Positions 43,382-52,199 of a stretch of DNA of 64,000 bases are shown piece by piece. Where the stretch lies: positions 124,001-188,000 of the forward strand of contig NZ_CANMBB010000007.1 in assembly GCF_947495965.1 (NCBI RefSeq), given 5' to 3'. Positions within the stretch are counted from its first letter, which is position 1. Every line of letters begins with the position of its first letter. The notes under the pieces were generated by a model. That model had not been told where the DNA came from. It saw only the letters and a program-made list of their open reading frames with translations, and made no database searches. The DNA comes from an uncultured Maribacter sp. (GTDB taxonomy: Bacteria > Bacteroidota > Bacteroidia > Flavobacteriales > Flavobacteriaceae). A program made the position numbers and the translations under genes.

Positions 43382-44569
43382 ATGAAAAGAAGAGATTTTG
43401 TATTAAAAGGAGGTTTAGCCACCGCAGGTATCGCTACCTCAACAAATGTTGTGGCCAATATTCTTAATTCTAAAAACACTCTAGATAAAGTAACTATTGG
43501 AGTAATTGGCACGGGAAATCGAGGCAGTGGGTTAATCCCTCTAATAAATGAAATTAAAAATTTTGATGTTGTAGCCTGTTGTGATACCCTACCTTTTAGA
43601 TTAGAAAAAGGATTGAGTAACGCAGCCAAAAAAACTAAAGGATATTCGGATTATAGAAAATTATTAAATAATCCAGATATTGATGCTGTTTTAATCTCTA
43701 CTCCTTTTAATACCCATTCCAAAATTGCCATAGATGCTTTAGATGCTGGCAAACATGTGTATTGTGAAAAAACAATGGCAAAAGGTTTAGATGGTATTCA
43801 AAACCTAATAAATAAAACAAAAATATCTAATACTGTTTTTCAAACAGGGCACCAATACCATAGTTCACGTTTATACACCCATGTAGTAAATTTACTAAAA
43901 GAGGGGAAGGTTGGTAAAATAACTTCTTTTGAATGCCAATGGAATAGAAACGGAAACTGGAGAAGACCAGTACCAAAACCCGAATTAGAGAGAGCAATTA
44001 ACTGGAGAATGTATAAAGAGTTTTCTGGTGGTTTAGTGGCCGAACTATGCTCGCACCAAATAGATTTTGTGAATTGGGTACTAGATGCTACTCCAAAAAA
44101 AGTAATGGGTATTGGCGGTATAGACTATTGGAAAGATGGTAGAGAAACATATGATAATGTAAATTTACTATATGATTATCCTAAGGGAGTAAAAGCCAAA
44201 TTTACTTGCTTAACAAGTAATGCTAAAGGCGGTTATCAAATAAAAGTAAAAGGAGATAAAGGAACCATTATTATGGGAACTAGAAATGCTTGGTTTTATC
44301 CTGAAGGAGTAAAAAACAAAAAACTAGGAACCGTAGATGGTGTTGCAGGAGCTACTGTTACTTTTGATAAAAATAAAGGGTATCCAATAAAAATGGAACA
44401 TCTAAACCCAAGTAAGCAAGCTTTACAAGACTTTAGAGATAGTATTACCCTAAACTCTTCTCCTATATCTAATATAACAACAGGAGCCAATACAGCTATC
44501 GCGGTGCAAATGGGATTAGAGGCTATGTATACAGAAAGTATTGTAAAATGGCCTTCTAAAATAAGTTAA
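43382..44569 (+). CDS. Tat-exported Gfo/Idh/MocA family oxidoreductase (2)
   Basis: A 395-aa relative of the preceding protein, also with a Tat-type leader (MKRRDFVLKGGLATAG). Rossmann motif IGVIGTGNRGSGLI; HVYCEKTMAKG is the EKP-like motif, with Thr instead of Pro; substrate-domain motif GGLVAELCSHQIDFVNW. The two differ in substrate-domain sequence, so they may do different steps, e.g. oxidation at C3 and reduction of the product. Last gene of the operon; it ends two bases from the stop of the convergent adhesin-like gene. Confidence 0.92.
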   Translation: MKRRDFVLKGGLATAGIATSTNVVANILNSKNTLDKVTIGVIGTGNRGSGLIPLINEIKNFDVVACCDTLPFRLEKGLSNAAKKTKGYSDYRKLLNNPDIDAVLISTPFNTHSKIAIDALDAGKHVYCEKTMAKGLDGIQNLINKTKISNTVFQTGHQYHSSRLYTHVVNLLKEGKVGKITSFECQWNRNGNWRRPVPKPELERAINWRMYKEFSGGLVAELCSHQIDFVNWVLDATPKKVMGIGGIDYWKDGRETYDNVNLLYDYPKGVKAKFTCLTSNAKGGYQIKVKGDKGTIIMGTRNAWFYPEGVKNKKLGTVDGVAGATVTFDKNKGYPIKMEHLNPSKQALQDFRDSITLNSSPISNITTGANTAIAVQMGLEAMYTESIVKWPSKIS

Positions 44570-44571
44570 AA

Positions 44572-45972
44572 CTATTTTAAAACAACTTCGCTAAATTTAG
44601 TATCTATAGTAATATTTTTTTTAGAGGAGTTGTTTTTATGATAACCGCTTATCCTTGTGGTATTAGAATTACAGTCTTTTTTTACATGCACACCTTCTGG
44701 ATAAGAAAACTCTGAAGCATACATAAGCCCCTCTATATTACATGCCGAATTTGGCAAATTACATTCCAACTCTGCATTTTGCATAGTTATATTTATAGCT
44801 TTAAAACCACCATCCACATAATTAATTTTAAGAGGTCCAAACTTGTTATTAATTACTACTTTTTTTAGAATTTTATTTATTGTAACATCTGAAGAAGTTG
44901 CGTTAAGATTTAAAAACAACACTTCGTCTAAGGTTATATAATCAGAATAATCGGCCTTTAAGCTTCCATAATTCCATTTTTGAATAGCCACTGGAGAGTA
45001 CGATGCATTTACCATTGTATTATTCCCCTCTATAATGTTGCCAGATAAATTAGAATGCGACAAAGTTGCCTTTAAATTAAAAGTTTGTTGGGCAAGCTTA
45101 ACCTCACCGTGTCTAATATTTAAGTTCATTTTGGTAGATTTTGGCAACTTAATTTTTAATTTCTTCTTTATATTAAAATTCTTTGTCTTACCCTCTCTAG
45201 ATATAAAAACTTTTCTGTGAGCAGCTGCATCATTTCTATGACGCTCCTCCTCTAGCCTATGTGCTTGTTCTCTTTGCTCATGAGCTCGTTCTCTTTCTAA
45301 ATGTGCTGCTTCCATTCTTATTTGCGCTTTTTCTCTTTTAATTTCAGCCTTTTCCATTTTAGCTTCCATTTTTTCGCTCCAAGCTTCTATTTTTTCTTGG
45401 TAATCCTTATCAAAGTTTTTATCAAAATCTTTCTGCCATTTTTTTAAATAAGCATCCCCTTCTTCTTCATACGCTTTGTAATCAAATTTAAAAGCAGATA
45501 CTGATGGCAATGGTGGCATTTCTGGAAGCTCTGGAAGCTCTGGCAACTCAGGCATTTCAGGTAGCTCAGGAAGTTCAACAACAATATGTTTCATAGCATT
45601 AATCTCTGGCATATTAAAACTAAAATCGTCCATATTAAAATGGCCACTACTAAATGCGGAAGGACCCTTATTATTAGATGTTACAACTATTCTTTTACTA
45701 CTTCCTAATATTTGTATAGGATCATTCTTAAAGTATAGAGCTGCATCTTCCTCAGTAGCTCCTTCCAAAACAACTGTTGCCTCTATAGATACTTCATTTT
45801 TGTCCCAAGTATCAAATTCTATATCCGCATAGCTTGTTTTTATTTCTAAAATAGCACTATCTACTACTTTAAAAGTCTCTTTATATACCTTACTATTTTT
45901 TTGTCCGCTGCATACAAATACAGACAGTACAATAATTAATAATAAATATTTTGTTCTATATAATTTGGTCAT
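44572..45972 (-). CDS. adhesin-like exported protein with LPE repeat and charged coiled coil
   Basis: A 466-aa exported protein (signal peptide about 1-23). Two beta-helix/DUF4097-like parts (about 35-130 and 260-466; DVTINKILKKVVINNKFGPL) surround an insertion: a proline-glutamate repeat built of LPELPEMPELPE units (about 134-156), then a highly charged helix (about 165-255; EKAEIKREKAQIRMEAAHLE). It is the third gene of an ECF sigma factor operon and overlaps the anti-sigma gene by 17 bases. Such putative adhesins commonly sit beside sigma/anti-sigma pairs; the role is unknown. Confidence 0.75.
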   Translation of the reverse strand: MTKLYRTKYLLLIIVLSVFVCSGQKNSKVYKETFKVVDSAILEIKTSYADIEFDTWDKNEVSIEATVVLEGATEEDAALYFKNDPIQILGSSKRIVVTSNNKGPSAFSSGHFNMDDFSFNMPEINAMKHIVVELPELPEMPELPELPELPEMPPLPSVSAFKFDYKAYEEEGDAYLKKWQKDFDKNFDKDYQEKIEAWSEKMEAKMEKAEIKREKAQIRMEAAHLERERAHEQREQAHRLEEERHRNDAAAHRKVFISREGKTKNFNIKKKLKIKLPKSTKMNLNIRHGEVKLAQQTFNLKATLSHSNLSGNIIEGNNTMVNASYSPVAIQKWNYGSLKADYSDYITLDEVLFLNLNATSSDVTINKILKKVVINNKFGPLKINYVDGGFKAINITMQNAELECNLPNSACNIEGLMYASEFSYPEGVHVKKDCNSNTTRISGYHKNNSSKKNITIDTKFSEVVLK

Positions 45973-46525
45973 TTTCTTCTGTTTTTAATTGATCTAATTT
46001 CTTTTTTAGCTTTTGCAACAACTGTAATCTTAACTGCAAATTTTTAATTAATGCATTAATAGTATAGTCATTAGGCCCAGATTCATTCAATTCTTTAGTT
46101 AAAATTTCGTATTCAGAATTTAACTTTGTTAACTGTTCCATATAACCATCTACAAGCATTTTATTTTTATTAGAAACCTGTAAATTAGATAGCGATACGT
46201 TTATTGTTGCTGTATAATAATCTTCTACTTTTTTTAAATCTGGAGAAAGGTCTCCTAATGAAATTGGTTCTTTATTAACAGGGTTTTTAGTAACTACAAT
46301 TGTTTCTATTGTTTCCTGCTTGTTATATTCTTTATATCCAAAAACACCTGCAGTTATTAGTATTAAAATTGTAGCTGCAATTTTTAATACACTAAAACTT
46401 TTCTTTTTTTCTTTAAATACACCATTATCTAACCGCTTTAAAAAACGTTCTTCATGACCATCTTTTAGTTTTGACGTATGTGCTTGTTGTTCTTTTTTAA
46501 ATAATTCTCTAAGATCCTGTTCCAT
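45956..46525 (-). CDS. membrane anti-sigma-like protein
   Basis: 189 aa: a cytoplasmic N-terminal part (about 1-42), one membrane segment (about 46-64; FSVLKIAATILILITAGVFG), then a periplasmic helical part with heptads near the end (LRLQLLQKLKKKLDQLKTEE). Placement directly after an ECF sigma gene, overlapping it by 17 bases, and the one-helix layout suggest an anti-sigma factor, although no zinc-type ZAS motif (HxxxCxxC) is visible. Its end overlaps the adhesin-like gene by 17 bases. Confidence 0.7.
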   Translation of the reverse strand: MEQDLRELFKKEQQAHTSKLKDGHEERFLKRLDNGVFKEKKKSFSVLKIAATILILITAGVFGYKEYNKQETIETIVVTKNPVNKEPISLGDLSPDLKKVEDYYTATINVSLSNLQVSNKNKMLVDGYMEQLTKLNSEYEILTKELNESGPNDYTINALIKNLQLRLQLLQKLKKKLDQLKTEENDQII

Positions 46526-47051
46526 AATCTTTTCCTTTTAATATTTCTTTTAAATATCCTTTCCCTCGTAATAATCTAGTTCTACAGGTACTATGTGTAA
46601 TATTTAAAACTTCTGATATTTCTATATGATCATAACCTTCTATCAAAAACATCATTACTACATATTTATAATTTTCTGGCAACTGATCTATTGCTTTGCG
46701 TACATCATTAAATGTATACTCTGGAGCAATACTCCAATCTTCATCTTCTACAATATGCATATAGCTTTCATCTAGAGCCACTAATTTTTCTTGCTTCTTT
46801 TTTAAAAAATCTATACTCTTATTTACTACAATTCTCTTTAACCATGCACCAAACGTTACCTCTCCTTTAAATTGTTCTATTTTCTGAAAAGCTTTAATAA
46901 ATGACTCTTGTAATACATCTTCTGCATCATCTGCATTTTTTACAAAACGCATGGCAACACAGTACATGCCATCGCAATATTGCCTATACAATTTTACTTG
47001 AGCTTTACGGTTATTTTGTTTACACTGTTCTACTACATCTATTTGAAACAT
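46509..47051 (-). CDS. ECF RNA polymerase sigma factor
   Basis: A 180-aa sigma-70 family factor with region 2 (YRQYCDGMYCVAMRFVKNAD then DAEDVLQESFIKAF) and region 4 (AIDQLPENYKYVVMMFLIEG then YDHIEISEVLNITHSTCRTRL). First gene of a three-gene operon with an anti-sigma-like and an adhesin-like protein. Probably autoregulated. It is divergent from galM over 110 bases that hold a pair of direct repeats. Confidence 0.93.
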   Translation of the reverse strand: MFQIDVVEQCKQNNRKAQVKLYRQYCDGMYCVAMRFVKNADDAEDVLQESFIKAFQKIEQFKGEVTFGAWLKRIVVNKSIDFLKKKQEKLVALDESYMHIVEDEDWSIAPEYTFNDVRKAIDQLPENYKYVVMMFLIEGYDHIEISEVLNITHSTCRTRLLRGKGYLKEILKGKDYGTGS

Positions 47052-47103
47052 TGGCCAGTTTCTGTCTTTTTTTGGTTGCTTTGTTAAACTAAGGACGAAA
47101 GAA

Positions 47104-47143
47104 TTATATCGATGTTGCAGAAAACAATTATTTTTATATCGAT
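47104..47143. promoter_or_regulatory. paired direct repeats between the sigma operon and galM
   Basis: TTATATCGAT occurs at 47104-47113 and again at 47134-47143, exactly 30 bases apart (about three helix turns). Each contains the palindrome ATCGAT. A regulator binding site is possible. Confidence 0.4.
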
Positions 47144-47161
47144 TTTTAAAATTTTGTCCTT

Positions 47162-48070
47162 TTGAAACAAGTTACCATTAATAATAGTTTTATCACATTA
47201 ATTGTATTAGACTATGGCGCGGTTATACAAAAAATATTAGTGAAAGATAAAAACGGTGTATCTACAAATGTTGTTGTTGGTTATGACTACCCCAGTAAAT
47301 ACTTAAAAGATGCGTTTTTTCTTGGAGCTTGCGTTGGTAGATACGCTGGAAGAATTTCTAATGGAGGGTTTGAGCTAGATAGAGAACAATTTCACTTAAG
47401 CTCTACTAATGGTGTACACTTACATGGGGGTAAAAATAATTTTAGCAGACAACATTGGAAAATCATTGAAATTAATTATAAAGAAGAACCGTTTGTTACA
47501 CTACAATACCATAGTAAACATTTAGAAGAAGGTTACCCAGGAAACCTAACAGCCACAGTAACTTATAAACTGGTAGATAATGCGCTACACGTAATTCATG
47601 AGGCAACTACAGACCGTACAACGGTAGTAAACTTAACTAATCATTCTTATTTTAGATTAGATGATGAAACGTTTATTGATGATTATGAGTTACAACTTAA
47701 TTGTCCTGAAATGTTAGAAACTACAGAGCAGTTAATTCCAACAGGAGCTTCTAAATCTGTTAGAGGAAGTGAGTATGACTTTGTTAAACAACGTAGAATT
47801 GGCAGCACAAGATTAGATACTCCTTTTGCGATAGATTTAAGTAGTGATAAAGCTGCAGAGGTAAGTTCTAAAAAAACTGGAATTGGTATGAAAGTATACA
47901 CCAACCAACCCGCAGTTGTAGTGTATACCCCTGACGGGTTCCCTGCTATTTGTTTTGAAACTCAAAACTACCCAGATGCACCAAACCAAAAACATTTTCC
48001 AAGCAGTGTTTTAAAACCAGGAGAAAAATACCATAACATTGCTATCTTTAAGTTTGATTTAGTACCTTAG
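47162..48070 (+). CDS. galM: aldose 1-epimerase (galactose mutarotase)
   Basis: Interconverts alpha and beta aldose anomers. Conserved motifs: NGVHLHGG (His), LTNHSYFRL (catalytic His), and FETQNYPDAPNQKHFPSSVL (Glu). It starts at a TTG (KQVTINNSF follows) with no ATG near; at 302 aa it is shorter than typical GalM (about 340) but nothing essential is missing. No signal peptide. It is followed after 22 bases by a DUF2911 gene. Confidence 0.9.
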   Translation: MKQVTINNSFITLIVLDYGAVIQKILVKDKNGVSTNVVVGYDYPSKYLKDAFFLGACVGRYAGRISNGGFELDREQFHLSSTNGVHLHGGKNNFSRQHWKIIEINYKEEPFVTLQYHSKHLEEGYPGNLTATVTYKLVDNALHVIHEATTDRTTVVNLTNHSYFRLDDETFIDDYELQLNCPEMLETTEQLIPTGASKSVRGSEYDFVKQRRIGSTRLDTPFAIDLSSDKAAEVSSKKTGIGMKVYTNQPAVVVYTPDGFPAICFETQNYPDAPNQKHFPSSVLKPGEKYHNIAIFKFDLVP

Positions 48071-48092
48071 AACATACTTTAAAATATTGATT

Positions 48093-48650
48093 ATGAAAAA
48101 GTTAAAATGGATTTTAATAATTTTCATTGGCATTACCCTTCTTATAAAATTCATTGCAATGCCCTACATGCAAAGGCAAACAAAAAAGCATAGTCCAGAA
48201 CAAACTGCTAACTATCATAAAAATAATAAAGATTTAAAGGTTATATATTCTAGTCCGTCCAAAAAAGGAAGAGTATTATTTGGCGAATTAATTCCTTATA
48301 ATCACGTATGGCGTACCGGTGCAAATGAGCCAACTTCCTTTATAACAGAAACAGATATTAAAATTCTAGACAAAAACTTACCCGCCGGTATTTATTCTTT
48401 ATGGACCATCCCAAACAAAGAACAATGGAATGTAATTTTTAATAGTGAAGTTCCAGAATGGGGGGTTACTATTTTAAGTGGTGGAAAAGAAACTACTAGA
48501 AACCCAGAAAATGATGTGGTAAACATAACTGTGCCTACCGAAAAGCTATCAAAAGTAACCGAAAAATTTACAATAGATTTTGATGATTCTAATGAGCTTG
48601 CTTTATTTCTTGCTTGGGACACTACCAGAGTAAATATCCCTATTAATTAA
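48093..48650 (+). CDS. DUF2911 family membrane-anchored protein
   Basis: Start taken at the ATG 48093 (MKKLKWILIIFIG), two codons after the ORF-track TTG, giving 185 aa. An N-terminal membrane anchor (about 4-24) is followed by a DUF2911 domain with its hallmarks VIYSSPSKKGRVLFGELIPY, VWRTGANEPTSF and AGIYSLWTIP. Exported, function unknown; very common in Bacteroidota. Confidence 0.88.
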   Translation: MKKLKWILIIFIGITLLIKFIAMPYMQRQTKKHSPEQTANYHKNNKDLKVIYSSPSKKGRVLFGELIPYNHVWRTGANEPTSFITETDIKILDKNLPAGIYSLWTIPNKEQWNVIFNSEVPEWGVTILSGGKETTRNPENDVVNITVPTEKLSKVTEKFTIDFDDSNELALFLAWDTTRVNIPIN

Positions 48651-48699
48651 CACAAAATTTTCATTACAAAATTGTTAAGCCCACTTGCAATAAAAAACA

Positions 48700-48707
48700 T
48701 AACTTTG
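48700..48707 (+). promoter_or_regulatory. candidate -7 element for the GT2 gene
   Basis: TAACTTTG, a match to TAnnTTTG, 21 bases before the ATG at 48729. The nearest TTG partners lie at spacings of 12 and 25, outside the usual range. Confidence 0.35.
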
Positions 48708-48728
48708 CCCCGATTTTAAATTAAATAA

Positions 48729-49688
48729 ATGGAGCCAGTTACTTCTTCTTTATTATCTATTGTTGTTCCCTTATATAATGAGGAAGACAATGTTGTTTTA
48801 TTAACACAAAAAATACATGAAAGCTTGGTTGGTTATACGTACCAGATTATTTATGTAGATGATTTTTCGACAGATAAAACAAGAAAGGTTGTAAAAGACA
48901 TGCAAGATGACACGATTCATTTTATAGAATTAAAAAAGAATTATGGTCAAAGTTTAGCACTTGCAGCTGGTTTAGATTATGCAGAAGGGGAATATATTAT
49001 TACTATGGATGGTGATTTACAAAACGACCCTAGCGATATTCCTCAAATGCTAACCTACGCCGTTTCTGGAGAATATGACCTTATTACTGGCATTAGACAA
49101 AAAAGAAAAGATTCTTTAGTTAAAAAAATACCGTCCAAAATAGCTAATTTTCTAGTTAGGAGAGTTACAAAATTAGATATTAAAGATAATGGTTGCGCTT
49201 TAAAAGTATTTAGTAAAGATATTGCTAAAGAGCTTAATTTATATGGCGAAATGCACCGATTTATTACCTTATTAGCCTACCTAGAAGGTGCTCAAATAAA
49301 ACAGGTTCCTGTTAAACACCATGCCAGAAATGCTGGAGTTTCTAAATATGGCTTAGAGCGTGTTTTTAAGGTGGTTGCAGATATGGCTTTACTGCTTTTT
49401 ATACGTAAGTATTTCCAAAGACCTATTCATTTATTTGGTATTATAGGTGCTCTTTTAATATTTGCAGGATTAGGAATTAACGCCTATTTACTTATAATAA
49501 AATTTGGCCTTGGAGAAGATATTGGTAGTAGACCATTACTAACAGCTGGTATGATGTTTATTTTTGCTGGGATACAATTATTTACTATTGGTATTGTTAT
49601 GGAGCTTCTTATTCGTACCTATTACGAATCTCAAAACAAACGCCCTTATAGAATTAAAAAAATATTTGTAGGTGACAAAACCTCCTAA
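48729..49688 (+). CDS. GtrB/DPM-like family 2 glycosyltransferase
   Basis: Transfers a sugar to polyprenyl phosphate, making a lipid-linked donor. GT2 fold with VDDFSTDKT and MDGDLQNDP (DxD-type metal site) in the first half; two C-terminal membrane helices (about 233-255 and 268-292) anchor it, as in GtrB-type enzymes. Length 319 aa. The next gene overlaps by 17 bases and encodes a flippase-like membrane protein, and a convergent GT39 enzyme nearby could use the lipid-linked sugar. Confidence 0.9.
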   Translation: MEPVTSSLLSIVVPLYNEEDNVVLLTQKIHESLVGYTYQIIYVDDFSTDKTRKVVKDMQDDTIHFIELKKNYGQSLALAAGLDYAEGEYIITMDGDLQNDPSDIPQMLTYAVSGEYDLITGIRQKRKDSLVKKIPSKIANFLVRRVTKLDIKDNGCALKVFSKDIAKELNLYGEMHRFITLLAYLEGAQIKQVPVKHHARNAGVSKYGLERVFKVVADMALLLFIRKYFQRPIHLFGIIGALLIFAGLGINAYLLIIKFGLGEDIGSRPLLTAGMMFIFAGIQLFTIGIVMELLIRTYYESQNKRPYRIKKIFVGDKTS

Positions 49689-50544
49689 ACACGTACTTAC
49701 CGCACTTAAAATTATTATTAGTGCCATTTTAATCTATTTTATTTTCACCAAAATAGACAGTAAAGAAATAGGTACAGTACTAAAAAAGGCAAATTTCTTT
49801 TATGTTGCTGTTGCTATACTCTTATTTGTTTTATCTAAGGTAATTGCATCTATTAGGCTTAATCTTTATTTTCATCAATTGCACATAAATTTATCCGAAA
49901 AAAGCAATCTAAAGCTATACTTACTAGGTATGTTTTATAATTTGTTTTTACCTGGAGGAATTGGTGGTGATGCATACAAAGGCTATGTGATTAAAAAGAA
50001 GTTTAATGTTGTAACAAAAAAAGTAGTCTCTGTCTTAGTATTAGACCGTTTAAGTGGTTTGTTACTTTTGTTTATATACGCCTGCATATTGGCTCTCTTT
50101 GTACAAATAGATTGGCTTCAAAATTTTAAAATACTATGTATTGTAGGTATATTTTTAAGTATCATTACATTTTGGTTCCTAAATAAAAAGTTTTTCAGTT
50201 ATACTTTACCAATTTTCTGGACCTCTTTTATTTTTTCAGCACTGGTACAAATAGCGCAACTGGCAAGTATTTTTCTTTTATTAAAAGCTCTAGGTATTAA
50301 TACCAATATTTTAGGTTATTTATTAATTTTCCTTATCTCTTCTATAATATCTGTTATTCCACTTACTATTGGTGGGATTGGAAGTAGAGAGGTTACTTTT
50401 TTTTACGGCGCAACTCTTTTAAATTTAAACGAAACCGTATCTATAAGTGTAAGTATGCTATTTTTTTTTGTAACAGCTTTTGTTTCTCTTTTTGGTATAA
50501 TATATCATTTTAAAAAACCCAAATTGGAACTAAAAAAGAATTAG
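49672..50544 (+). CDS. lysylphosphatidylglycerol synthase TM domain (UPF0104/AglD-like) protein
   Basis: A 290-aa multi-pass membrane protein with about seven or eight helices. It matches the LPG_synthase_TM family: NLYLLGMFYNLFLPGGIGGD-like segment (GGIGGDAYKGYVIKK), LVLDRLSGLL, and the late SSIISVIPLTIGGIGSREV. The start is GTG. Overlapping the GtrB-like gene by 17 bases, it probably handles the same lipid, e.g. by flipping it; this is inference. Its stop overlaps the end of the convergent GT39 gene by 4 bases. Confidence 0.85.
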   Translation: MTKPPKHVLTALKIIISAILIYFIFTKIDSKEIGTVLKKANFFYVAVAILLFVLSKVIASIRLNLYFHQLHINLSEKSNLKLYLLGMFYNLFLPGGIGGDAYKGYVIKKKFNVVTKKVVSVLVLDRLSGLLLLFIYACILALFVQIDWLQNFKILCIVGIFLSIITFWFLNKKFFSYTLPIFWTSFIFSALVQIAQLASIFLLLKALGINTNILGYLLIFLISSIISVIPLTIGGIGSREVTFFYGATLLNLNETVSISVSMLFFFVTAFVSLFGIIYHFKKPKLELKKN

Positions 50545-52199
50545 TCTACATGAATTAAGTGCATTTTATTAAGCACTTTTTTACGTGTTGCAGGGTTTAA
50601 AAATTTAGCTTGTAGCCTAGTTATTCTAAATTGCTTTACTGTTAATTGCTTATCCCAATCTAAGCCAGATTCTTTTATTTTCAACAAATCTGCATCAGTA
50701 CAATACACCCAAATATTATTCTTGTTTTTTAATTCTTTAATTGTGGTTATGTCTACAGGGTTTTGATTATAAAAATCTAAAGACCAAGAAAATTTAGAAG
50801 ATATTTTATAAATATTATCTACAGGAATAGTGTGCTCTTCTATTTTTTGAGCCATAGAAGAACCTCCCTGATACTCTAGCAGATTTGGGTAAAAATGGGT
50901 ATTTAACACAAAATTTAAAAGTATAGCACTACCAACTGCAATACTAATTATTCTATAATAGTATGCCTCTCTTTTTAAACAATAGTATAAAATAATAGCA
51001 GCGACTATTAGTAATCCAATACACACATAAATTGGTTTATCCTTAAAAACAAAAAAGCAAAATAAACTAGATGCTATAAAAACAATACCTAATATAAAAT
51101 ACTGTACTCCTAAAATTATTTTTATAGTCTTCGCTTTTTTTACCTCATATAAGTGTATTAAATATGATGCCGTAAGAACAGCAAATAAAGGCATGGTTAC
51201 GTTTAAATAATGTGGTAGTTTAAATTGCGCAAAACTTATAATTAAAAAGATTATTGTAATTCCTCCTAAAGTTAAAAACTCTTGATTTGGTTGTTTTTTA
51301 AATTTATTCTGAACAAACTCTTTTGCCTTATTCCAATACGCTACTAACCCTACAACCGTCCAAGGTAAAAATACCCATAAGAATGTATGAAAAAAGAAAA
51401 AATAATCACTACTATTTTTTCCAATTCCATCGCCACTTAAACGCTCAAAGCTTTGCTCCCAAAAAATAAAAAAGATACCACTTCTATGGTCCTTACCTCG
51501 AATTACTTTTTCTGGATGCAAATCAAACTGATGGTAATAAGCATACAACATTGGTGCTATACATATACCAAAAACAACTAAAGCTATAAGCACTCGCCAG
51601 TTTAAAAATGCCATAAAATTTCTAGAATATGCCATATGACATATTAAAGGCAAACCTAAAACTAAAATAGCTATTTGCCCTTTGGTAGAAAAAGCTATTG
51701 CTGCTCCAAAAGCTCCTAAAATTATAGAACGTATAGATTTTGTTTCTATATAATCTGTTAGCTTCCAAATTGCAAAAATGGTAAACCCTGTTAAAACAGC
51801 ATCTGTCCTAACATCTATATTAGACAAAAATATTGTCTGCGAAGTCATAAAAATTAACGCTGCTAATTTTCCTGTAGATTTGTTATATAATAAGTTTCCT
51901 AGACCATAACAACTGTATGCTCCCAGTAAAGATGCTAATATTCCAGGAATTCTATATGCCCAATCATGTAGTCCAAATACCTTAAAAGACAATGCAGCCA
52001 ACCAGTAATGCATATGAGGTTTATCTAAATACTCATTAGGTCCTTTAAATAAATTAAGAAAATCATTTTCTTGCACCATTCGCATTGCCATTACAGCAAA
52101 TTGAGCAGAATCATTCTCAAAAAGAGTTACAAACATTCCAGTTATATACACTAGAATTATTAGGAGCATAAAAAACCAATATCTTTTGTTAGATATCAT
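50541..52199 (-). CDS. ArnT-like family 39 glycosyltransferase
   Basis: Start moved to the internal ATG (MISNKRYWFFMLLII), which overlaps the PAP2 stop by 4 bases (ATGA), giving 552 aa. About 12 membrane helices; the first periplasmic loop holds the GT39/83 acidic motif (LFENDSAQFAVMAMRMVQEN, Asp next to Ser) and later LDKPHMHYWL and RTDAVLTGF are typical. It would move a sugar from a polyprenyl-phosphate donor to lipid A or a protein. Partners are the PAP2 phosphatase upstream and the GtrB-like donor synthase convergent to it. Confidence 0.88.
   Translation of the reverse strand: MISNKRYWFFMLLIILVYITGMFVTLFENDSAQFAVMAMRMVQENDFLNLFKGPNEYLDKPHMHYWLAALSFKVFGLHDWAYRIPGILASLLGAYSCYGLGNLLYNKSTGKLAALIFMTSQTIFLSNIDVRTDAVLTGFTIFAIWKLTDYIETKSIRSIILGAFGAAIAFSTKGQIAILVLGLPLICHMAYSRNFMAFLNWRVLIALVVFGICIAPMLYAYYHQFDLHPEKVIRGKDHRSGIFFIFWEQSFERLSGDGIGKNSSDYFFFFHTFLWVFLPWTVVGLVAYWNKAKEFVQNKFKKQPNQEFLTLGGITIIFLIISFAQFKLPHYLNVTMPLFAVLTASYLIHLYEVKKAKTIKIILGVQYFILGIVFIASSLFCFFVFKDKPIYVCIGLLIVAAIILYYCLKREAYYYRIISIAVGSAILLNFVLNTHFYPNLLEYQGGSSMAQKIEEHTIPVDNIYKISSKFSWSLDFYNQNPVDITTIKELKNKNNIWVYCTDADLLKIKESGLDWDKQLTVKQFRITRLQAKFLNPATRKKVLNKMHLIHVD

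Noticed and set aside
45530-45575. Short repeated DNA (tctggaagctctgg-like units), looked like a small repeat array
   Set aside because: It is the coding sequence of the LPE repeat in the adhesin-like protein; no spacer structure, so not CRISPR.
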